From positions 28,352,340 to 28,416,339 of the forward strand of contig CM055111.1 of the NCBI GenBank assembly GCA_029204225.1: DNA of 64,000 bases. Direction: 5' to 3'. Source of the stretch: Diphasiastrum complanatum (taxonomy: Eukaryota; Streptophyta; Lycopodiopsida; Lycopodiales; Lycopodiaceae). Both the position numbers and the translations under genes were made by a program. This document shows, piece by piece, positions 55,817 through 64,000 of the stretch. Positions within the stretch are counted from its first letter, which is position 1, and every line of letters begins with the position of its first letter. The notes under the pieces were generated by a model. That model saw only the letters and a list, made by a program, of their open reading frames with translations, was not told the DNA's origin and searched no databases.

Positions 55817-58806
55817 TCATCCCCCTATGCCTCCGCCCACATCTCCTCCTCCTTCTCCGTATCCCCCTTCAACCCACTCCTCCTCCACATAGTCTGCCCC
55901 GAGCATCTCTCCACCCTCCAAGCCCTCGTCATCTTCCTCCTCAGCCCTCTCCCTTTGCCTCTCTGTCCTCCTTTGCTGCCGTAAAGCCCGTGCGTCAGCC
56001 TGTGCCTGTCTGTAGAACTCTCTATGGATCTCATCATCCATCTCCTCCTGCGTGGGTGGTGCCCGCGGAGCAGCAGCTATCGAATCCACCAACCAAGTGT
56101 CAGGGTCCACCTGCAACCAAAAACAATACATTGTTGTCAGGCAGGTACTGTGCAACTCACTGCATATTTTGAAAGCAAATCAATTCATCAAAGTATAGCA
56201 AGAAAAAAGGGGTGATGATGTGACTCACCTCAAGCATTTGACCCTCTCCTCGTGTGCGCCTCAGCATACGGCCGTTGGTGTTCACAAACACCAACCACCT
56301 GCACTGCTCGATGGATAACCTGTTCCTCTTTTGCGTGTGATACAAGGCCCAGGTGCTCCAATTCCGCTCGCAAGCTCCTGCTGAACAGTCATGTGCAAGG
56401 ACTCTCTCACCCAATCGCCTCAGGTCACCTGTGTTGCGCCCATGGATGCACCACTTGTAACGGGCCTCAGCTGATCCTCCCTCCGCCGATTCTGCTCTCC
56501 ATCAAAAGGAAATTGGAAGCGCTCAAATGCGAGCAGCCGGCTTGCAATGTTGGCCAGAATCGGACCTGTTGGCAAAAGAAAAAACATGGCACATGTAAGA
56601 CCCCTCGAATTCACACACTACCAATGAGTACAATACTACAGTAACATTGCTACCAACCGATTTCTCACACGTACCTAGTCCGGGCCATATGCGCTTCGTG
56701 TACTCCACCCATCCCCGGTGCAGCTCCGGATCATCCCTCTCTCGGGCAGAGCGCCACAAGGGGTGCAACATGTGGGCATCTGGCTCCCAGATACGTGTGA
56801 TCTCGTGCCTCCTGCGGCAGACAAATTACAACAATCACTAAACCATAGCATAAAAGAAACGCATCAGACTTGAGTGAGAAACAACAAACTAGACACTGAA
56901 GAGTCATACCTGTGCTCGTCCAAGGCTGACAACAGAATCCCCTCGCCGATGCGGTCCATGAACTCGTAATGAGACCGCAGGTGCACCCCTCACACTCTAC
57001 CAGGCGCAGCACTCTGAAAATGGATAGAAGGATCCCAGTAATCTCCTCAGCAACTCTCCAGAACTCGTCGCCGTACACAATGGACTGGAAAAATGCCGAA
57101 TATGGGAGGTCTGTAAAGTCCCCGAAGGCCACGCTGGAAACCATCCGCCGCAATGCGTCCTTCACCACCACCAATCGCTCTAGCACCAAGAAGTAAAACG
57201 CAAAGCGTGTGGGTGCGGGCTTCTTCAGGTTTAGGGTGGAGAAGGTGCGGAACAGGGCCAACACACGCCTCTTCCTGGTGACAAAAGTGACCAGGCGCAT
57301 GGCCGTAGAAGTGATCTGCAACACAAACATCCAGTAAAAAAATTTAGACAGTAGTTGAGACATGGTTAGCAGCATCGAAGGAAGAAAGCATAGCAAATAG
57401 AACAAACTATACCTCTCTGATCCATGGAAGCGCACACAAGTCATGGATGAGCAAGTCTATGCAATGTGCAGCACAGGGTGTCCACACAATGCTAGGGTGC
57501 TCCCTCATCATAATCTCGCACATCTGATTGCAGTTCGAGGCGTTGTCGGTGACAACCTGAACCACGTGCTCAACCCCGATGTCAACAATAACATCTCTAA
57601 TGACCTCCCATATGAATTCGGCTGTGATGGCGTCACCACCTCGAGTGGCATCCATGCCACGTAGGAATAATGTGCCAAGCGGGCAAGAAACCAGAATGTC
57701 AATCCATCCATCACTCAATATCGTGCATCCATACCTGCCGCAAAACACCCATTAGCTACATGCAAAAATTGCGCCACCAGTAAATCCTAAACACATGCAA
57801 AGAGATAATAAAGACAAGGTACTTACTGCTGCCAAGCTGAGCGAATGGAACTCAACTCTCGCGTGATGCTCTCCTCCTCCTCACAAAGCAACCTGCCTCG
57901 CAATGCCTCTCGCCTGGGAGGTGTCCATGTAGCATCCACGGCCGCCATCTGTGCACAGAACTCCCTGAACACCCAAGTGTCAGCAACAGCAAAGGGAATG
58001 CCGCACTCGTAAAAGAACTGGCCAAACAGTCGAGTGCAACGGGCCTGCTGCTCTCTCTGCCAACCGCATCGATCAAGGGTCTGCTGCCTGGGCCTAACCC
58101 ATCTCTGCTGTATATATGGTGCTCGTGGTCTAGCATGCCCACCGGATGGCTGATCCGTGGGTGTGTCACTCTCTCTGGCAACATCTGCCGAAGCATGTGG
58201 TGCATCTGCTACCGAGGAGGGACGAGAAGCACCCGCTGCCGCTGAACCAACATGCTCATCTGATGGTCGTGCCCTACACCTGCACCATGCTCTGCCCGTG
58301 ATGTACTGGGCCCTGCACCTGTACCATGCTCTGCCCGTGATGTACTAGGCACTGCACCTGTACCATGCCCAGCCCGTGATGTACTACGCCCCCTGTAGCT
58401 ATACCATGCCCTGCTCGTGATGTACTGGGCCCAATACCCATGGTAGGCCCTGCCTGCCTGCCTGTGAGCCCTCCTGCATGCCTGCCTATAGCTGCTCCTG
58501 CTACCTGTCCATGTCTAGAACCCTGTGATGCAATACCGGGCCCGTACATGGTAGACAACCTTTGCAGATCCTCATCAGAAATCCTGGGCAATCAGATATG
58601 TCGAATGTCCGCCCATCTAGCCCTCTGACCCACAACAAGTGAGCCCTAACCCTGGTGAGTGATCCCGTGAAGTGACCACCGCAATGCAAGCATCTCCATC
58701 TGGGGGTGCCTGAGCCATGGTGTGTGCCCACATCCCCGTCGGAAAGCTCAACCTCGGCCCAAAGGCCTCGGTCCTGCACTGGCATCGTATCAACACGACC
58801 CTAAAC
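55817..58806 (-). pseudogene. hAT transposase (BED zinc finger, DUF659, dimerisation domain), multi-exon
   Basis: Reading right to left: BED-type finger at about 58,600-58,785 (WRCLHCGGHFTGSLTRVRAH with CX2C and the histidine); a low-complexity GHG/HHGQSMVQVQ repeat stretch (58,274-58,500); a FFYECGIPFAVADTW segment near 58,000; the DUF659 block at 57,735-57,410 with YGCTILSDGW (first catalytic Asp), VVQVVTDNASN (second Asp) and WTPCAAHCIDL; then RRVLALFRTFSTL to about 56,950 with a shift; WRSARERDDPELH near 56,730; and the C-terminal ACERNWSTWALYH with KRNRLSIEQ (catalytic Glu and dimer region) near 56,350. An acidic tail ends near 55,817. Introns with GT-AG borders separate several blocks. 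Frameshifts suggest an inactive copy, though exon modelling is uncertain. Confidence 0.78.
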
Positions 58807-59659
58807 CTGCAAACAACAAATAATCAAGCAAACGTTCAGTAGAAAAAAAAATACATTGCATTGAACAACATTATCGAGCTCAAATAGAGCTCAAAATACC
58901 AGAGCATATATCAGAACGATTCCAATTCACACATCATATCAAGTGCCAAAAAAGAACATGAGATTAGGGCGTGGGATAGAATAATTTCAGTATGAGGGAT
59001 AACAGGCGACTGACGTTAGCGTGGGAGTCCGTGCAGGCATAAAGGAGTGCAGTATGGGCCTAAACCGCGCCCCTAGCAGATGTTTGCACGATGGTCCACG
59101 CCTAAACCCTAAAAAGTATGAAATCAGGGAAAATTGAAATTTGTGATACGGACGTAGACGGGCGGAACGGAGGTCATAGGAGTCTGTGCAGGCATGTGGA
59201 AATGCATTCTAGGCTCAGACATCACCTCACTCGGTTTCCAGCAAGTCATTTTGTGAAAATGGCAAAAATACACAAGCATTTGGAATGTGGTCTTCAAATC
59301 TCGCTAGACATGCCGTAACGGCTGAAACTGACATCATAGGAATCACCGTGACCATGAAGAAAGGTGGTCTAGAGCCAAACTACGCTCGATTTGGTTGCCT
59401 ACAGCTCAATGTCAACAATTGCAAAAAATCAAGCCTACACTTACCAAATATCAAAAATTGGTCGTGTCGCTCTCCACGAAACTCAGACCCACCCGGCACC
59501 GTGCACACCACCTCCATATCGCCGAGTAGATGCCTGCCAACTATTCACTTGCGAAGATCGGACGCCCACAGCTCTCAGAAAAAAAATTTGCCTCCTCCAC
59601 TGCTGGCACGGTTCTGTCCGCGAGGAGGAGGCCCAAAATCAGGTTAGTCGTTTTTTTTT

Positions 59660-59725
59660 TACACGATTCGCTGAAGCGATTCACGAATCGCGAAGCCAGC
59701 GAATCACGATTTCCTGCATCTATGG
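59660..59725. repeat. Right hAT end: subterminal palindromes and TIR
   Basis: CGATTCGCTGAAGCGATTC, ACGAATCGCGAAGC and GCGAATCACGATT precede the TIR CTGCATCTATGG. Same word set as the left end. Confidence 0.75.
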
Positions 59726-60629
59726 TTCAGACATGCTTCTATGCTCTCTATGCACCATATGTAGATATTCTTATGCTTCATTTTTCCCCAGGCAATTATT
59801 TTCTAATAACACAAGTTACTTAATACATACTATAGAGTACAGAATCCAATGTAAAGCATCAATGGAATTTTTGAATTCGTTATTAACAAAAACATGATTC
59901 CTTCCGCTCTACACTTGCCAAAATTGTTTCTTCACCATTTATCGGATCCAGCAAAGAGAAATTCAACAAAATTGTATGAGTCCAACATTCTAGAACCAAA
60001 CACTGGAGAATCCAAGAACTGTCTCAATATGTATTCCATACGCATTCTAAAATGCAAGGTTCCAGAATGCAGTGTAGAAAGACTTTCAACCTATATCTAT
60101 CAACAACTAGGCCGTCAAGTGTGTCATCAAATGTGACCTGATTGATTGAGTCCTAGACTCTTTTTCAGTAACTTGGCAACATTTCTCCTTATGGGTTCTC
60201 CCCTAGCGAAATTTTCTAAAATGAGAACTTCAAATAAGTTTTTGTGAAGGCCCTATCAATTACTGACCTGGCTTGGAAGTGTCTGAACCAATGTTTAGGG
60301 TCCTGTTTCATAACATGTTTCAAAATGGCCTTTTCAAAACAAGGAAAATGTGTTTTGAACAGGTGCCTACCGATCAAAATGGAGTCCTGTTTTTTTTTTT
60401 GGAGGGGAGGGGGGTTGTTGAGTTTTTTTATTCCTCACCTTCGGTTATCGCAAAAATAGGTGTTTTTTGTAGTGTTTAAGGGAGCAATGTGCAATGTACA
60501 TTGTAGACTGTAATCAACCACCCCCTGTGTCGTAGTTAGAGGTCCCTTATCAACTTATCAAATTTATGTTCTGTGATATAATTCCAAAGTAACAAATTAG
60601 CAATTAACATGTTGATAGTTGATAGTTGA
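59726..60629. other. Sequence between hAT and Copia-V without a recognisable gene
   Basis: AT-rich, no domain or repeat seen apart from TTGATAG repeats at 60,611-60,628 and a T-rich/G-rich stretch near 60,390-60,420. Confidence 0.6.
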
Positions 60630-60777
60630 TGTCACAATGAGTCTGATTCCATGAACTAGCATTAAATATCTTATGTGGCATTGGGAGAGAGTGTAGGAAA
60701 GCAAGAGTCAAGTCACCAAGATCTAGTTATCAATCAATCTCCACAGAAAACAAGAGAGGAGGCTGGGCGCCCAACTC

Positions 60778-60810
<33 letters not shown>

Positions 60811-61150
60811 AGCAACAAGAGCAATGGAGAGCAATGCTTAGCCAAACTATAAAAGTGGAATACACAATGAGCATCTAAGTACTCTACCTGGATGTGGCCA
60901 AATGCCACCAAACCCTAAGTTTAACCACTTACTAAATGTAGGGCACCCCCAAAAGTCAAGATAGGGCCCCTAAACAAAATTAGACCCCTAAGGACCCACG
61001 AGTCAGTACATGACCAAAATTGGGTCCAACTGAACTTAAGACAAACTTAAGATGGCCTAAATAACTAAATACCCATGGTTACACAAATCTCGACCTTTTG
61101 GGTCAAAGTAACCTATGGATTAACTTTAGCATAGTCATTTATTTCTGACA
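60630..61150 (-). repeat. 3' LTR of Copia-V (521 bp)
   Basis: On the minus strand it begins TGTCAGAAATAAATG and appears to end CATTGTGACA, giving TGTCA...TGACA ends. The left boundary rests on that symmetry only. It contains a (GA)n tract at 60,781-60,808. Confidence 0.65.
60781..60808. repeat. (GA)n microsatellite
   Basis: Fourteen GA units inside the Copia-V LTR. Confidence 0.9.
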
Positions 61151-61187
61151 CCCTCCTTAAATGACAATGCAAAAACTGAAATCTTCA

Positions 61188-61855
61188 CTATGTAACAAAA
61201 CCAACACGTGGTATCAAATTTAAAGCTTTGCATAAAGCTTCAAATCTAACTCTAGGCAACGCCTTAGTGAAGAGGTCCGCAATATTATCCTCCGTAGGAC
61301 AATATTCAAGTAAAATGTTGCCATCATGAAGTCTCTCCCGAACAAAGTGATAATGGATCTCGATGTGCTTCGTCCTCGCATGAAAAACAGGATACCGTGC
61401 AATGGCAATAGCACTTTGACTATCACTCAAGATAAGAGTGGTTAAGGGCTCGCCAAACTTCATGTCAACAAATAGTCTTCTTAGCCATAAACACTCTGTT
61501 GTGGCTGAAAAAATATCGCTCTATATTCTGCCTCACTAGAAGAAGTAGCAACAGTGGACTGCTTTTTACTTGACCACGAAATTGCAGAATTTCCATAGAA
61601 AAAGCAATGTCCACTTGTAGAGCGTCTAGTGTCTTGATCTCCACCCCAATCCGAGTCACTAAAACCAACCAAACATGCATCATCACAAGTAGGAAAAACC
61701 AGTCCATGACTTCTTGTTCCTTGAAGATATCGAAAGATCCTCTTCAATGCTTTCCAATGTGATGTCATAGGGGCATGCATGAATTGACTCATGAGTGAGA
61801 CACTATAAGAAATGTCCGGTCTTGAATTACATAGGTAAATGAGACAGCCAATAGC
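61188..61855 (-). pseudogene. Copia-V RNase H
   Basis: It starts with IGCLIYLCNSRPDI, then MSQFMHAPMTSHWKALKRI, FSDSDWGGDQDTRR (Asp), ATSSSEAEYRA (Glu), a frameshift near 61,480, LILSDSQSAIAIA (Asp) and ADLFTKALPRVRFE, with a stop at 61,188. An in-frame TAA near 61,856 separates it from RT. Catalytic acids are present, but the shift breaks it. Confidence 0.87.
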
Positions 61856-63571
61856 TTAACAATATAAAGTAGTGTCAAATGATTCACCATCACCTTGACT
61901 ACTTAATTTCAGATAGGTCTCCATAGGTGTAGCAACCAGCTTGCAATCTTCCATCTTGAACCGCTTCAAAATCTGCCCAATGTAGCGTTCTTGAGAGATG
62001 AAAATTCCAGCCCCTTCTTGTACAAATTCAAGACCAAGATAAAAGTGCAATAGGCCTAAATCTGAGATTTCAAAAACCATACCAAGATCAAGTATTACGG
62101 CATCAATCTGCTGCTCATTACTTCCCGTAATAATAATACCATCAACATAAAGCAAAATAATGATGATATAATCTGAAGTATGCTTAACATAAAAAGTAGA
62201 TTCGCTAGGACTATTAGTAAACCCACGATCACAAAAGTAGGCATGTATCTTTTGATACCACATCCTCGGAGCTTGCTTCAGTCCATAAAGTGCCCTCTTG
62301 AGAAGACAAACTTTATCTTCTTGGCCTTCAACCAAAAAACCAGCAGGTTGTTGAAGGTACACTTCCTCATTGAGATCACCATTGAGGAATGTTGTCTTTA
62401 TGTCAAGTTGCTGCAAACAGCAACCAAAATGGGCAACCAAAGAGGTTACTACCCTCATGGTAGTCATCCGAGCAGTAGGAGACAAAGTCTCCTCATAATC
62501 AACCCCCTTATGCTGAGCGTAGCCTTTGGCAACGAGCCTTGCCTGGTACCTTTCAATGGTACCATCTGCCTTATACTTGATTTTGTATACCCATTTAGAA
62601 CCAATTGCCTTCTGCCCATGAGGAAGATCAACAAGAACCCAAATCTGGTTCTTCATAAGTGAGTCATACTCATCTTGCATCGCATCCTCCCAACATTTTA
62701 CTCCCTTGGCCTGCTCATAGAAAACAGGTTCTTCTGCAATATCTCCATGAGATGTAAGAGCAAAATCTGAAAAATCAGCATAGTCCACTGATTTTGTAGA
62801 GGCACGTGTCTTTCCATCATAAAATGAACTTACTTTGATGTCCCGCAAAGTCGACAACAGCCACCGTGGGACTGTTTTGGGTTGTCCAACAGCCATGTCT
62901 CTTCTTACAATTTGTTGTCCAAGATCCTCCGACACCGCACTTGGCTGTCCAAGATCTTCCAAAACTGGTCCTTGCTGTCCAACAGTTCCTGCGGGCTGAT
63001 TTTGAGCAACAACGGGCGGTTCTTGATGAACATTAGGCTCTAAACTTGATGAGGTGTTGGACCGATCGAAACTGGTTGATTGCTGCCCCTTATCTCCAGC
63101 AATAGAAGATGGTACCAAATCTAGAAAAACTTTAACATTCCTGTCTTGCCTTTTTTCGTTCTTGGACTTGAATGAAAGTAAGGTCTTCGTCCAAGTATAC
63201 CGTCCAAGGGGTACCTTTTGGTACCTCGACTTCGCAGTCAGAGCATCAACAGAGGAATCTCCATTAAAGGACAAATAGGACAAATAGTGACTTCTAAAAA
63301 CTGGGCATCTGAAAATCAAATGATACTCATCCTCAGTCTCTCCAAGTGAACAGATCTGACATACTCTGGCCTCCCAGGGTGTGCTATGAAAACGGCCCGT
63401 CTCAATGTGTAGCTGATGTGATGAGACTCTAAATTGTCCCAATATAAAGGAGTAGTTTGTGCCATCCAACCGATCTTCACTAAACAAAGAACCGATAGCT
63501 TCCGATTTTTTAGCCATTACCTCCAACAAAATTTCAGCTTGTAGTAGATAGGAAAGAGAGCCTTTCCACAA
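61856..63571 (-). pseudogene. Copia-V chimeric ORF: gag start, LINE-type zinc-binding segment, linker, RT with YVDG
   Basis: One 571-codon frame joins unrelated parts. Residues 19-41 (MAKKSEAIGSLF...LDGTNYS) resemble a copia gag start. Residues 43-95 (FRVSSHQLHIETGRF, C71-x2-C74, H84-x4-C89 in EDEYHLIFRCP) match the zinc-binding region that follows RT in non-LTR elements. Residues ~110-260 are the integrase-RT linker, rich in Q, P and S. RT then shows KWVYKIKYKADG, ARLVAKGYAQ, LDIKTTFLNGDLNEE and YGLKQAPRMWY. The active site is YVDG (475-478) instead of YVDD, removing a catalytic aspartate. Either ATG (residue 1 or 19) is possible. It is open but cannot give an active enzyme. Confidence 0.8.
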
Positions 63572-64000
63572 CCAAATCTACTCAAAAATTTGTAGCAAAC
63601 AAAGAGCTGAAAGTAGGAGCACAAGATGTCTTTCAATCTGCAACCAAAGTGCCCAAAAGATAATGGACATAGATGGCTGTCTTTCTGCAAGAAAAAACCA
63701 GCTTCTTGAAAATTAGGTTAGCTTCGATTGAAGCCTACACCAAAACCCAATTAGGAAGCCAAATAGTGTGATCAACACACACTCCAATAGGGCTGTTGAA
63801 AGCGCCCTACTACTTGTTGAGAATCTGCAAATTTCCAGCCACAAGTTGACCTAACCCTGAATAGGGTTTGCTGAATTTTGGGCGCCCTCCTACACAAATG
63901 CAAACCTGAAAACAAAAACAGCAAAATAAGGAGACACCACAACCAAAAATCAGTAGCAGATTTTTGGGCGCCCTCCACCAAACAAAACTTGCTGAAAACT
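63572..64000 (-). other. Leader of Copia-V (incomplete)
   Basis: No gene. GGGCGCCC occurs near 63,879 and 63,966, as in the Copia-H leader. The primer site is expected to the right of the window. Confidence 0.5.

Larger units (their letters stand above)
54677..59725 (-). mobile_element. hAT DNA transposon (5,049 bp), DUF659/BED type
   Basis: Terminal inverted repeats CCATAGATGCAG (54,677-54,688) and CTGCATCTATGG (59,714-59,725) bound a minus-strand transposase. TTCAGA occurs beside both ends (54,668-54,673 and 59,726-59,731), an imperfect trace of the 8-bp duplication typical of hAT. Subterminal regions on both ends are packed with GATTCGCGAATC-type palindromes. The transposase is multi-exon and damaged. 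Confidence 0.8.
60630..64000 (-). mobile_element. Copia-V: minus-strand copia element, open at the right window edge
   Basis: 3' LTR 60,630-61,150, polypurine tract TTAAGGAGGG (minus, 61,151-61,160), RNase H, RT and a chimeric N-terminal region; the leader runs beyond the window. The 5' LTR and primer site are not in the window. Gag is reduced to its first residues, and protease and integrase core are absent. Confidence 0.82.

Overview
The window is plant nuclear DNA. The evidence is stacked Ty1/copia elements primed from initiator-tRNA-Met (TGGTATCAGAGC), a Tat/Athila-type tRNA-Asp-like primer site, a hAT transposon, telomere-like TTTAGGG motifs, and five exons of a plant DHH1/DDX6-type DEAD-box helicase (RH6/RH8/RH12 class) with one intron of about 3.9 kb. 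Long introns and deep retroelement stacking suggest a large-genome seed plant, possibly a gymnosperm or another repeat-rich lineage; the species cannot be told from this sequence. Nothing prokaryotic is present. No transposon gene here is convincingly intact. The helicase tail is the only host gene that looks functional.

Layout. 1-7,289: three head-to-tail Copia remnants (Copia-1, Copia-2, Copia-3). 7,290-35,984: a segment I infer to be inverted. It holds the 5' piece of element X-A and the 3' half of its host Copia-YZ, then a four-level nest: gypsy-like element G, split by non-autonomous element D (TSD TCTTA/TTTTA), split by Copia X1 (TSD TATGG), split by non-autonomous element E. Copia-H follows. 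35,985-42,231: the 3' piece of X-A (plus strand) and the 5' half of Copia-YZ (minus strand). 42,440-44,096: truncated Copia-W. 44,097-54,676: low-repeat DNA with the helicase 3' exons, two SINE-like sequences and long introns. 54,677-59,725: a 5.05 kb hAT element. 60,630-64,000: Copia-V, whose ORF is a chimera with a LINE-type zinc-binding segment.

Main discoveries. (1) X-A is broken into 7,291-8,600 (minus) and 35,985-40,182 (plus). The outer LTR ends carry reverse-complementary 5-bp flanks (GGTGT and ACACC), and the interrupted integrase frame of YZ rejoins exactly, which points to a 28.7 kb inversion or an assembly join at that repeat. (2) Element D lacks recognisable pol. It has a tandemly duplicated gag, an acidic second ORF, and antisense fragments of host genes: eEF1A, actin and an FT/TFL1/MFT-type PEBP gene joined without introns. 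(3) Element E shares its LTR with pol-bearing Copia-3 but carries, where pol should be, a 474-codon ORF made of two diverged copies of a roughly 200-residue unit I do not recognise. (4) The shared E/Copia-3 LTR holds repeated CACGTG/CATGTG palindromes around a TATA box.

These parts interact mainly as parasites of one another: E probably depends on Copia-3-like relatives, D on an autonomous gypsy element. The helicase gene runs right to left and its upstream exons were not found, so its 5' part may lie beyond the hAT and Copia-V insertions, outside the window.
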